A stretch of DNA of 21,318 nucleotides, taken from positions 1 to 21,318 of the forward strand of contig JAUQWT010000110.1 of the NCBI GenBank assembly GCA_030835005.1. The letters are read 5' to 3'. The notes beneath the pieces are model-generated. The model was not told the origin of the DNA and made no database searches. It saw nothing but the letters and a program-made list of their open reading frames with translations. The DNA comes from Ignavibacteria bacterium (GTDB lineage: Bacteria; Bacteroidota; Ignavibacteria; Tepidaquicellales; OLB5). This document shows, piece after piece, positions 8,433 through 16,170 of the stretch (position 1 is its first letter; the number at the start of each line of letters is the position of its first letter). Position numbers and translations under genes: made by a program.

Positions 8433-9641
8433 CTATTTCTCTGACTTTTTCCCCGGGAAGTCTTGTGGGAATGATTTGTCATCATGGCAATCTGTGCATA
8501 CAGGTCTCTTAGTGAAATCTTTTTCTGAGTGGCAGCTCTGGCATTCGAGTTCTTTGTGTGAATCTGACATTATGAACCCGGTCAACTTATGGTCAAATTC
8601 AGAAGTAAAATCTTTATGGCATGATACACAATTAGTACTCAACCTTCTGTAAGGCATACGGCTGCCATGGCATTTTGCACAGGCTAAACGGCTGTGAAAA
8701 GAACTAAGCTGCCAGCCGCTGGTTTTTGTATGGTCAAACGGAGAAAGTTCCTTGTCACTGTGGCACTTAAGGCATGAATTACCGTAGTGACAGCCGATGC
8801 ATGGCTTATGATGTTCTTCAAGAGATTTTTCTATCTTAACCGGTTTGCCTGTGGCATCTTGTTTTTTCGGTCCGTGACAATTTATGCAGCTTTCTTCCTT
8901 ATGACAGCTTGTACAGCCGATTTTGAAAACCTGAACATGCTCATCATGATAGAAAGTAACGATCTTATTTTTCTCGGAATTCGTTTCCCATACTAACTTC
9001 TTCGGCACGGGTAACATTGGATGTGATTTGCTCCTCAAAGAATCAACTTTCTGCTCTTGCTGTGCGCCTTTATTTTGATGACACAGATAATTGCATCCTT
9101 TTTCGCTGCTCCATTTCTTGTGGCAGGTCATACATTGGCGGTGGTAAGCCGCTTTCAGGTCAGGTACAGATACATCTTCACGCCTGCGGTCTTTTTCATG
9201 ACAATTTCGGCAATTAAGTACTGGCCCCGTTGTATTATAATGGTGACAATTCGTACAGCCTGATGACATCCCGGACATTTCTGCATGTACCCTGTGAGAA
9301 AACACAACTCCTGCATAATTTTCAGACATTTCATCTATTACAACTGTCTGCGGCCCCTCTTGAGGAGAGTGATATACTGAGACCATACCGCCGCGTGGAC
9401 AATTGAACAGTCCGGGATCATTTTTTGTGGGGTATTCTGATACATGGCATGATTTGCAGTTTAAAGCGGTGTTAACAATTTCCTGCTGATGCTCAGGCAA
9501 AAATCCGGCTGTATTGGGTTTTTGAACTTTAACTGCATAGTTTCCGGTTTTACTAACCGGAATTGAATCGTACAAGACTGTAATAATTATGAAGAAGCCC
9601 ATAAGGAATAACGGAATAAGTATGTATAACATTTTCTTCAT
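8433..9641 (-). CDS. Membrane-anchored 13-haem cytochrome c
   Basis: After an N-terminal membrane anchor (about residues 4-22, MLYILIPLFLMGFFIIITVL) this protein of about 402 residues is a periplasmic multihaem domain. It has twelve CXXCH motifs (CKSCH, CTNCH, CRNCH, CMTCH, CTSCH, CINCH, CIGCH, CLKCH, CAKCH, CVSCH, CQSCH, CTDCH) plus one CX3CH (CNYLCH, bases 9078-9095). Numerous extra His residues can act as distal ligands. It is the last gene of an operon behind HybA- and HybB-like genes and is the likely electron acceptor or donor of that complex. The frame opens at a GTG at 9680 inside the upstream gene; I prefer the ATG at 9641, which leaves a 13-nt gap and a normal anchor. No close named family is recognised; a c3/c7-like fold is likely. 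Confidence 0.88.
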   Translation of the reverse strand: MKKMLYILIPLFLMGFFIIITVLYDSIPVSKTGNYAVKVQKPNTAGFLPEHQQEIVNTALNCKSCHVSEYPTKNDPGLFNCPRGGMVSVYHSPQEGPQTVVIDEMSENYAGVVFSHRVHAEMSGMSSGCTNCHHYNTTGPVLNCRNCHEKDRRREDVSVPDLKAAYHRQCMTCHKKWSSEKGCNYLCHQNKGAQQEQKVDSLRSKSHPMLPVPKKLVWETNSEKNKIVTFYHDEHVQVFKIGCTSCHKEESCINCHGPKKQDATGKPVKIEKSLEEHHKPCIGCHYGNSCLKCHSDKELSPFDHTKTSGWQLSSFHSRLACAKCHGSRMPYRRLSTNCVSCHKDFTSEFDHKLTGFIMSDSHKELECQSCHSEKDFTKRPVCTDCHDDKSFPQDFPGKKSEK

Positions 9642-9654
9642 AGTTAAGACTTGT

Positions 9655-10851
9655 TCAACTTGTTGGCTGGTCTTTTCCACGGCTTATAACCGGAAAGAAA
9701 ATTACAACAGCCCTGTAAATTAGCACAAGCAAAGCCATGCATCCTATTGTAACCGATATTTCCCCAAAAGAAGGTTTGTATATTGTTGTGTTATAAAACG
9801 GTGTATAGGCCTCAATAAAGCAATTAATGCGATTAAGTAGCACTCCGGCAATTACAAATGTTGAAGCGCCAAAAAGCCTCTCTTTTGAACCAATTGTTTT
9901 TTTGGAAAGGAACATTACAAAAGGAATGATAATCAATACTAACTCAGCAATAAACATCCAGGCAAGATTATCAAATACCAGTACATATTTGAATGTTTCA
10001 CGGATAAACATATCCCCTATCTTGAATGCCAGGTATATTCCCAGTATTGGAGCAGCCATACTTCCCAGGTTTGAAAGTATTTTCATTTCCGGCTTCAAAT
10101 TAAAGCTGCGTGATGCGATCAATGACTCGAAGATGATCATCGGGAACCCAACAGCAATTGCCGAGATCAAAAACAACAGCGGCAAAATAGGAGTCTGCCA
10201 TAACGGGTGCATCTTCCCCCCGGCAATGACCATAAGCGTGCCAAGTGAAGATTGATGAAGTGTTGAAAGAACAACACCTGATATGATGAAAACGAACATA
10301 GTTTTTGCCAGGCCTTTGTCAAATATCCTTAAAAGAGAGTCTACCGGATTATTGAACTTTGCAAGGAACCCCGGCAACTTCACCCGGCCAATGAATCTTT
10401 CTGTAACTATAGGCAGGAATTCAATATAGAGAACTGTCATATAGATCATTACACAGATACCCACTTCAAACAGCGCCGAGTTTCCGTTCCACATTAATAG
10501 CGGATGCCATATATAGTAGAAACGGCCGATATCTATAAACACTGCAAAAGCCACAAAAGTATATCCCAACAAAGCAGTTAGCAAAGCTGGCCGGACAATG
10601 GCATGGAAATCCTCCCGGTGGAAAATATAAGCCAAAGCAGCAGATGTAAAGCCTCCTGCCGCCAAAGCAACACCGGCAGCAACATCAACACCTATCCACA
10701 AACCCCATGGTGTATTGTTATCAAGATTTGTAACTGCACCAAGTCCGCTGTAAAATCTTATTGCCAAAAAGACCATACCATTAACGGCAAGAAGCAAGAG
10801 CATCACAACTGCCGGCGAAAAAAAACGCTTTTTTATTGCTTCCGGTTTCAT
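9655..10851 (-). CDS. HybB/NrfD-type integral membrane subunit (quinone-reacting)
   Basis: This 398-residue protein has about ten membrane helices and is closely similar in layout to HybB, the membrane subunit of E. coli hydrogenase-2. Shared segments I recognise include NTPWGLWIG near residue 47, AGGFTSAALAY, RPALLTALLGYTF, IDIGRFYY, LFEVGICVMIYM, LHQSSLGTLMVIAGGKMHPLWQ and the C-terminal block starting ISVTIGCMALLVLIY. NrfD-family subunits exchange electrons with menaquinone/menaquinol. The start ATG overlaps the stop of the upstream ferredoxin gene as ATGA, indicating translational coupling. No hydrogenase large or small subunit is adjacent, so the partner here is more likely the 13-haem cytochrome. 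A gene symbol is withheld because the hydrogenase context is missing. Confidence 0.92.
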   Translation of the reverse strand: MKPEAIKKRFFSPAVVMLLLLAVNGMVFLAIRFYSGLGAVTNLDNNTPWGLWIGVDVAAGVALAAGGFTSAALAYIFHREDFHAIVRPALLTALLGYTFVAFAVFIDIGRFYYIWHPLLMWNGNSALFEVGICVMIYMTVLYIEFLPIVTERFIGRVKLPGFLAKFNNPVDSLLRIFDKGLAKTMFVFIISGVVLSTLHQSSLGTLMVIAGGKMHPLWQTPILPLLFLISAIAVGFPMIIFESLIASRSFNLKPEMKILSNLGSMAAPILGIYLAFKIGDMFIRETFKYVLVFDNLAWMFIAELVLIIIPFVMFLSKKTIGSKERLFGASTFVIAGVLLNRINCFIEAYTPFYNTTIYKPSFGEISVTIGCMALLVLIYRAVVIFFPVISRGKDQPTS

Positions 10852-11783
10852 GATATATTCTCTTTCTTGTCAGCCTCTGTTTCAGCTGTATTTTCACCGG
10901 GCTCTGCTTTTCGCTTCTTATTCACCCACATCAAGGTTCCAAGCAGAGCAAAAAGAGCAACGGGAGGTACAAAGTAAGCAAAGATCCCATGCTGGATTGC
11001 TTCAGAAATTCCGGGTGCTGTATTAACACCAAGCGAAGGCATCTTAAGCTTATCAAAACTCTTACGTGCTATATACATCCACGATGTTCCGCCAATCTCA
11101 CTCTCCCCGTAAATATGATCAACGTAAACGTTTCGCTTCCTCCTGATCCTGTCTTTGGCAATTCTAAGAACTTCAGTTCTTTTTCCAAACACTAATGCTT
11201 CATTAGGGCAAATTTCAACACAGGCAGGAAGTTCACCTTTTTTGCGCCGTTCACCGCAAAGATCACATTTCCATATATGAGGGTCAATAGCCTTATCATA
11301 ATCATAAGTAGGTATCTGGAACTGACAGGCAACCATACAATACCTGCAGCCGATACATTTGTTATCATCCCAAATAACACTGCCGTCTTCCTGTTTTGTC
11401 AGCGCGCCAACAATACATGCAGAAACACAAGCAGGTTTTTCGCAATGCATACACTGTACTTTTACGTAAATTGGAAGCAAGGGATCTTTTTCGTTTTCGA
11501 ATTCATTCACAACCGTAAGATTCTTACAGTCAGGGCGCCTGTACTGATTGAAAACTGCACTTTCGGAAAAGCTCTGCAGATCTTCTGTTGGCAATTCATG
11601 TGCTGTTCTGCAAGCCCATTCGCAATGTCGGCATCCTACACAAACATCAGTATCTACCAGAATGCCAAGGCGGTCTTCTGAAAGGGGTTTCTCAGCTGCT
11701 TTTACAGAAGCTGTTCCAATGGCACCTGCCGAGATACTTAATGCAGCAGTCTTTAAAAAATTTCGTCTGTTAAGGCTTTTCAC
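10848..11783 (-). CDS. Tat-exported, membrane-anchored four-cluster ferredoxin (HybA/DsrO-like)
   Basis: This 311-residue protein starts with a twin-arginine signal (NRRNFLKTAALSISAGAIG, about residues 5-23), so it folds with its cofactors in the cytoplasm and is exported. Sixteen cysteines fall in four groups, Cys48/51/54/58, 111/114/119/123, 143/146/149/153 and 173/176/188/192, enough for four [4Fe-4S] clusters. A C-terminal transmembrane helix (about 266-287) is followed by a charged tail, as in HybA. It would wire the HybB-like quinone subunit to the periplasmic cytochrome. The start is GTG at 11783, supported by AGAGGA four bases upstream. It heads the operon and lies behind a promoter that carries inverted repeats. 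Confidence 0.93.
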   Translation of the reverse strand: MKSLNRRNFLKTAALSISAGAIGTASVKAAEKPLSEDRLGILVDTDVCVGCRHCEWACRTAHELPTEDLQSFSESAVFNQYRRPDCKNLTVVNEFENEKDPLLPIYVKVQCMHCEKPACVSACIVGALTKQEDGSVIWDDNKCIGCRYCMVACQFQIPTYDYDKAIDPHIWKCDLCGERRKKGELPACVEICPNEALVFGKRTEVLRIAKDRIRRKRNVYVDHIYGESEIGGTSWMYIARKSFDKLKMPSLGVNTAPGISEAIQHGIFAYFVPPVALFALLGTLMWVNKKRKAEPGENTAETEADKKENIS

Positions 11784-11804
11784 GTGATCCTCTTACATTA
11801 ATTA

Positions 11805-11854
11805 TGATAATCAACATAACTTATCAGATCGTATTATCGCGTATTTCGATAATA
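11805..11854 (-). promoter_or_regulatory. Candidate operator pair upstream of the ferredoxin-HybB-cytochrome operon
   Basis: There are two inverted repeats. TATTATCG (11832-11839) and CGATAATA (11847-11854) are perfect arms 7 nt apart. TGATAA (11805-11810) and TTATCA (11821-11826) are perfect arms 10 nt apart. The first overlaps the -10 box in one promoter model and lies just after the start site in another, a position suited to a repressor. The regulator is not identified. Confidence 0.4.
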
Positions 11855-11895
11855 TATAAACAGCAGAACTAACTCAATTGTTCACCTGCAACAAA
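11849..11895 (-). promoter_or_regulatory. Promoter of the ferredoxin-HybB-cytochrome operon
   Basis: Two overlapping readings exist on the minus strand. The classical one is TTGAGT (11872-11877), 17 nt, TATTAT (11849-11854). The Bacteroidetes-type one is TTTG (11892-11895), 20 nt, TAGTTCTG (11864-11871, one mismatch to TAnnTTTG). Either gives a leader of about 60-75 nt to the GTG start. Confidence 0.4.
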
Positions 11896-12313
11896 GTGTT
11901 TTCTTAACACTTCCTGAACAAAAAAATGAGTTTAAAGTAGTATTTCATACTTCTGGTAACTATTTGAAAATGAAATTATGGATGTAAGATGACTTGAATG
12001 CAAACTACCCAATAAACATAAAAAATGAAATGCAATTCTTCTTACATCGCACAAAAATCGTACTGATCGCGCCAGCAGGAATTAATATCTCCTGCATAAA
12101 ACTGAAAAGTATCATACTGAGTGAATGATCCCCGATTTCAAATTAATTCAAATCCCCATAACTGCAAAATTTGTGAAAACTGGCTATATTTGAGTCCAAT
12201 GTCTTCAGTCAAATACAAACAAAATAGAATTGAATTGGAAATTGTTATATCTTTAGAAGATAGATTTAAATATATTTGCAGAATTATTAATTAACAAATC
12301 TGGAGAGTATTAA

Positions 12314-12751
12314 ATGATCGAAATTCTAAACAATGAGTTAGAGGCTAAAATATTTGAAGTTTTTGAAAGCAATAATGCAATAATGCTTGCGACAACAGGC
12401 ACGGATTACTCGCCATGGATACTTGGCGCATATTACGCATCAGATGGGCTTGATATATACCTGCTTGTTGAAAAAGGCGGTAAGAGTTTTGCAAATATTA
12501 CTGCAAACAAAAATGTTGCTTATTCAATTTCACAAAATGATGCAACTAAAGATTTTATTCAGGGAAAAGCTGTGGTGAATGTTCTTCCTGAAGAGGAAGA
12601 ACAAAGAGTCCGTGAAATGCTTCTGAAGAAGATGCCTTGGTACCAAACCTTTGTGCCAATGATCCCTTTAAAAATTGAATCATCAAAGATATTTGTTACT
12701 TCGCTTCAGAACGGATGGTTCCCTGCAAAAGTTCTTGAAAACGTGAATTGA
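12314..12751 (+). CDS. Pyridoxamine 5'-phosphate oxidase-like FMN-binding split-barrel protein
   Basis: This 145-residue soluble protein has the split-barrel pattern of the PNPOx-like family: an N-terminal helix, then NAIMLATTGTDYSPWILGAYYASDGLDIYLL, and SFANITANKNVAYSIS with the following strand FIQGKAVVNVLPEEEEQRV. Members bind FMN, F420 or haem and perform varied redox reactions, and the substrate cannot be read from sequence. The start has GGAGAG eight bases upstream. It is monocistronic, ending before a good terminator at 12779-12802. Its position between two electron-transfer units may be coincidental. Confidence 0.8.
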   Translation: MIEILNNELEAKIFEVFESNNAIMLATTGTDYSPWILGAYYASDGLDIYLLVEKGGKSFANITANKNVAYSISQNDATKDFIQGKAVVNVLPEEEEQRVREMLLKKMPWYQTFVPMIPLKIESSKIFVTSLQNGWFPAKVLENVN

Positions 12752-12778
12752 AACATAATTTCTGATTTGCTGTAGTAT

Positions 12779-12802
12779 ACCCCGCCAGTTTGCGGGGTTT
12801 TT
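12779..12802 (+). terminator. Intrinsic terminator after the PNPOx-like gene
   Basis: ACCCCGC (12779-12785) pairs with GCGGGGT (12792-12798) over a 6-nt loop and runs into TTTTT. It lies 28 bases after the stop codon. Confidence 0.88.
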
Positions 12803-13052
12803 GCTTTATCTGAAACAAAAATCCGGATTTTTTAAACCAGATTTTTGGTTATGATAACATAACCCTATGTAAAGTAGGAATATTGAAACAATTTCATAAC
12901 ATGATACAGGTCATTTGAGAGAGGGTTGCTATGTATTATGTTTGTATATGACTTTTGTCGTTCTAAAGGGAAATGGTTCTACAACAAATGTGAGGAAAAT
13001 TAGGGTATTTTTAAAAAAATCAAATAAAACTATATTGTTTTAAGGCTTTCTT

Positions 13053-13068
13053 TGGCACAGTAATTGAT
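13053..13068 (+). promoter_or_regulatory. Sigma-54-like (-24/-12) promoter candidate before the lipoprotein-ccmD-ccmF unit
   Basis: TGGCACAGTAATTGAT keeps the full TGGCAC -24 element and the exact 10-nt spacing from GG to the -12 dinucleotide. That dinucleotide is GA rather than the consensus GC. The predicted start would be about 13080, 17 bases before the ATG. The GA change makes this tentative. Confidence 0.3.
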
Positions 13069-13096
13069 ATTAATAATATAACAAACTTAAATAATA

Positions 13097-13591
13097 ATGT
13101 ATAAGTATATTCTCAGGATCATGGCATTAACAGCAATACTTCTCATATTGCCGTCATGCACTAAGGAAGTTCCAAAGGAACTTCTCAACCAGAAACCGCA
13201 AACACAGCAGCAGAATCAGCAGCCAAACAATCAGCAGAACCAGATGCCGGATGATTCTATCCACAGAAATCTGAAGCAAGGTCAGGACCAGTCCACAGAT
13301 ACTCAGGGCGATACAAAGGCAGAAGAAATGATGAAAGCTGCAGATGATGCAGAGACAAAGTATCAGAAAAGTAAATCTGACGGAGACAAAAAGACTTACA
13401 TTGATAAACAGTTATCAGCGGCCAATTACCTGATGTTTGAAGCAAACCTCTCGCCAAAAAAGAAATATAAACCCGCACTCCAGAGATATAATAAAGTGCT
13501 TGAGATAGACCCTAAGAATGCCGAGGCGATGGAAAACAAGAAACAAATAGAAGACATTTATCAATCAATGGGAATGCCAATTCCCAATTAA
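13097..13591 (+). CDS. Lipoprotein with Q/N-rich linker and TPR-like C-terminus
   Basis: This 164-residue protein has a lipoprotein signal (LTAILLILPSC, lipid-bearing Cys21). A low-complexity Gln/Asn/Pro linker covers about residues 33-50, followed by an acidic hydrophilic stretch. The C-terminal helical part ends in ALQRYNKVLEIDPKNAEAMENKKQI, which is a single typical TPR motif. The stop is 5 bases before the ccmD-like gene and ccmF follows, so all three are one unit. In other bacteria the TPR protein CcmI/NrfG presents apocytochrome to the CcmF haem lyase. A similar chaperone role here is inference from position and the TPR motif only. The linker likely spans from the membrane into the periplasm. 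Confidence 0.75.
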   Translation: MYKYILRIMALTAILLILPSCTKEVPKELLNQKPQTQQQNQQPNNQQNQMPDDSIHRNLKQGQDQSTDTQGDTKAEEMMKAADDAETKYQKSKSDGDKKTYIDKQLSAANYLMFEANLSPKKKYKPALQRYNKVLEIDPKNAEAMENKKQIEDIYQSMGMPIPN

Positions 13592-13596
13592 GTTCA

Positions 13597-13743
13597 ATGG
13601 ATAGTTTATATAATTTCTTAAATACACATACTTTCTACAGCCTTCTTGTAATAATCCTGATTGTCTGGGCAGGCATGTTTTCGTACGTTTATACTCTCAA
13701 TAAGAAAGTAAAAACTCTCGATATTCAAAATGATTCTAAATAA
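13597..13743 (+). CDS. ccmD: CcmD-like small membrane protein
   Basis: This 48-codon gene encodes a single membrane helix (about residues 14-32, ending WAGMFSYVYTL) followed by a basic stretch NKKVKTL. That is the pattern of CcmD-family proteins: one helix, then Tyr-x-Tyr-x-Leu and Lys/Arg. CcmD stabilises the CcmABC haem-export complex and its interaction with CcmE in System I cytochrome c maturation. It starts 5 bases after the lipoprotein stop and ends 10 bases before ccmF, so it is translated from the same message. It is short enough to be missed by automatic callers. The identification rests on topology and context because the family is poorly conserved. Confidence 0.7.
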   Translation: MDSLYNFLNTHTFYSLLVIILIVWAGMFSYVYTLNKKVKTLDIQNDSK

Positions 13744-13753
13744 CTAAATAACT

Positions 13754-16147
13754 ATGGGACCAATTCTTTTATATGCTGCATTTGCCTCTGCCCTTCTTTC
13801 TATGTTCATGTATTTCAGGGCAAACAGCAGTGCAGCAAACAGCGGAAAAATAATTAAGAATGCAAGGCTGCTTTTTCATGCCTCTGCCATTTTAACGATT
13901 TCTTCAGCAGCATTTTTAATGTACCTGATTATTACTCATCAGTTCCAATACACTTATGTGTGGAATTACAGCTCCAGCGATCTTCCGTGGAATTTGCTTA
14001 TCGCGACATTTTATGCCGGCCAGGAAGGAAGCTTTCACCTGTGGGCATTGCTAATGGCTATTCTTGGAGTATTCCTGATGCCATACCTTGCCAGCCGCGA
14101 TTCAGAAAGTGCCGTTGATCACGGTAAAAGCGATAGGTATGAACCGCTTGTAATGGGAACATTTGTTTTGTTACAGGCTTTCCTTTTATCTATTTTGATA
14201 ATAAAGTCTCCTTATCTTTTTGTATGGGATTCGTTTCCAGCCGATGTTCAAATGGGCTTTATCCCCGAGCAGGGAAGAGGACTTAATCCACTATTGCAGA
14301 ACTTCTGGATGACCATTCACCCGCCGATACTGTTTACTGGATTCACATCATTGTCCATCCCGTTTGCTTTCGCAATTGCTGCACTGATAAAGAACGATTA
14401 CAGCCGCTGGATGAAGCTTGCTTTGCCATGGACTCTGTTTGCGGGAATGATACTCGGTCTGGGTATAATGCTTGGCGGTTACTGGGCTTATGGTGTTCTT
14501 GGATGGGGCGGATACTGGGCTTGGGATCCTGTCGAAAATTCATCTTTTGTCCCCTGGCTGCTTATAATTGGCGCAATTCATACAATGGTGGCAGAAGAAA
14601 GAATTGGCAAATACAAAAAAACAAGTTTGATCCTTTGCATACTCGCGTTTTCGGCAGTGCTTTATTCTACCTTCCTGACAAGAAGCGGAGTACTTGGCGA
14701 TGCATCTGTTCATTCATTTGTCGATCCGGGACAGGAAGTTTATCTGTTCCTTGTAGTGTTTCTCGCAATCTTTGTAGGCGGTGGCCTTGGATTGTTGATA
14801 TTCAGATTCAAAAGTCTTAGAACTGAGAAATCAGAAATACAAGTGAACCTCATGTCAAGAGAATCAGCTCTGTTTGTTGGTGCAATTACAATTTGCGCTA
14901 CTGCACTGGTTATTGCAGTTGGCACAAGCTGGCCAATTATTTCAAAAGGCACAGTTGAAGCCGATTTTTATAACAGAATGAACCTCCCGCTTGCAATACT
15001 TATCGCAGCCATTAACGGAATTAGTATTTTACTTAGATGGAAACACTCTGACGAAAAGTCATTTTTTAAAAGTCTATACATGCCTCTTGGGTTTACCGCA
15101 GCCGTAACCATCATGCTTGTAATACTTGGAGTGAGAGATTTTCTGTTCGCAGTACTTGCAGCAGCATCATTCTTCTCTTTCTTTATAAATGCAGAGATCG
15201 CTTATACGATATTTAAAAAGAATAAAACCAAGGCCGGAGCTTATGTTGCCCATATGGGTCTGATGCTTTTGTTTCTTGGAGTTATCGGTTCTGCCAGGTA
15301 TTCTCAGGAAGAGAACGTTTCACTTCCGCTTGGAGAACCAAAACAGGTTCTTGGCGGATACATCCTTACTTATAAAGGAGCAACTGAAATTCCGGGTGAT
15401 CATGATAAATTCCATTTTAACGTAATAGTTCAAAAGGACGACCGTGCTTTCCTGCTGCAGCCCATAATGTATTACAGCGAATATTCCGAAGGGATAATGA
15501 AGAATCCGGACATTGCAAATCTTGTGACAAAAGATCTGTACCTCTCTCCTATGGCGCTGGAAGAGCCCAGCCAGTTCAGCCCGAATGAGATTCAATCGCT
15601 TAAAAAGGGAGAAGAAAAAGAGATAAACGGAACTAAGGTTAAGTTTATTGATTTCGACCGCTCGAAATTCAACCGTGATGATATGACTTCAGGCAAAATG
15701 AATATTATGGGGGCAGAACTTGAAGTAACTGTTGACGGCAAGACTGAAAAAGTTATTGCTGAACAGGAAATGCTCGAAAACAGTTCTAATCCGCTGCCCG
15801 TTAAAATGACCGGAAATGAAAAATATACAATTTATCTGACAAGGCTTTCTGTTGCAGGCGAATCATTTGTAGATATTGCTGTTGTTGATGATACTAAGCC
15901 TCCCACCCAGCAAGCACCTGAAACATTAGTACTTACCGCAAGTGTAAAGCCTTTTATAAACCTGGTATGGGGCGGAACTGTTGTTATGGTTCTTGGATTC
16001 TTCCTTGCTCTCACTGCAAGGTACAAAAGAATTAAGTCAGAAACCCGGAAGTTAACCGGCCTGAAAAGAACCAACCATAACGGTTCAAACGGACATAATG
16101 ACAAAGGTAAACAAACTTCAAAGAAACATGAACTTATTGAGGACTAA
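13754..16147 (+). CDS. ccmF: Cytochrome c haem lyase subunit CcmF
   Basis: This 797-residue polytopic membrane protein is the CcmF component of System I cytochrome c maturation, which joins haem to CXXCH motifs in the periplasm. The tryptophan-rich WWD haem-handling motif is intact at residues 251-268 (WGGYWAWDPVENSSFVPW). Family signatures include GQEGSFHLW (89-97), MTIHPPILFTGF (186-197, conserved His189) and LTRSGVLGDASVHSF. A large periplasmic domain occupies about residues 535-725, then one helix, then a basic cytosolic tail. It is longer than the roughly 650 residues of E. coli CcmF. ccmABC, ccmE and ccmG/H are not in the window. It is probably needed for the many haems of the flanking cytochromes. 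Confidence 0.96.
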   Translation: MGPILLYAAFASALLSMFMYFRANSSAANSGKIIKNARLLFHASAILTISSAAFLMYLIITHQFQYTYVWNYSSSDLPWNLLIATFYAGQEGSFHLWALLMAILGVFLMPYLASRDSESAVDHGKSDRYEPLVMGTFVLLQAFLLSILIIKSPYLFVWDSFPADVQMGFIPEQGRGLNPLLQNFWMTIHPPILFTGFTSLSIPFAFAIAALIKNDYSRWMKLALPWTLFAGMILGLGIMLGGYWAYGVLGWGGYWAWDPVENSSFVPWLLIIGAIHTMVAEERIGKYKKTSLILCILAFSAVLYSTFLTRSGVLGDASVHSFVDPGQEVYLFLVVFLAIFVGGGLGLLIFRFKSLRTEKSEIQVNLMSRESALFVGAITICATALVIAVGTSWPIISKGTVEADFYNRMNLPLAILIAAINGISILLRWKHSDEKSFFKSLYMPLGFTAAVTIMLVILGVRDFLFAVLAAASFFSFFINAEIAYTIFKKNKTKAGAYVAHMGLMLLFLGVIGSARYSQEENVSLPLGEPKQVLGGYILTYKGATEIPGDHDKFHFNVIVQKDDRAFLLQPIMYYSEYSEGIMKNPDIANLVTKDLYLSPMALEEPSQFSPNEIQSLKKGEEKEINGTKVKFIDFDRSKFNRDDMTSGKMNIMGAELEVTVDGKTEKVIAEQEMLENSSNPLPVKMTGNEKYTIYLTRLSVAGESFVDIAVVDDTKPPTQQAPETLVLTASVKPFINLVWGGTVVMVLGFFLALTARYKRIKSETRKLTGLKRTNHNGSNGHNDKGKQTSKKHELIED

Positions 16148-16170
16148 TGCTATTTAAAGAAAGTTGAGAA

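Larger units (their letters stand above)
11784..12313. other. 530-base intergenic region between divergent units
   Basis: It holds the promoter and operators of the minus-strand ferredoxin operon on the left. A GCAGGA/TCCTGC hairpin (12075-12095, 9-nt loop, no T-run) lies in the middle. On the right is the leader of the PNPOx-like gene, with two TATATTTG boxes (12186-12193 and 12271-12278) resembling Bacteroidetes -7 elements but lacking well-spaced TTTG partners. A 31-codon ORF (12199-12294, plus) begins 6 nt after the first box. It has no Shine-Dalgarno sequence and I do not call it a gene. Confidence 0.55.
12752..13096. other. 345-base intergenic region with palindromes and a promoter
   Basis: After the terminator there are two symmetric sites. 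One is a perfect 16-bp palindrome AAAAATCCGGATTTTT (12817-12832). The other is the inverted repeat GGTTATG-ATAA-CATAACC (12847-12864), 7-bp arms with a 4-nt loop. A sigma-54-like element follows at 13053-13068, about 30 bases before the lipoprotein start. No gene is seen. Confidence 0.55.

Noticed and set aside
12075..12095. GCAGGA/TCCTGC hairpin in the 530-base gap considered as a terminator.
   Set aside because: No T-run follows on either strand and no gene ends nearby. It is kept only as a note in the gap entry.
12199..12294. A 31-codon ORF between a TATATTTG box and the PNPOx-like gene.
   Set aside because: It has no ribosome binding site, no recognisable pattern and unconvincing composition. 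It could be a leader peptide but nothing supports that.
13196..13250. CAG-rich stretch considered as a tandem repeat or microsatellite.
   Set aside because: The repeats are irregular and simply encode the Gln/Asn-rich linker of the lipoprotein in frame.
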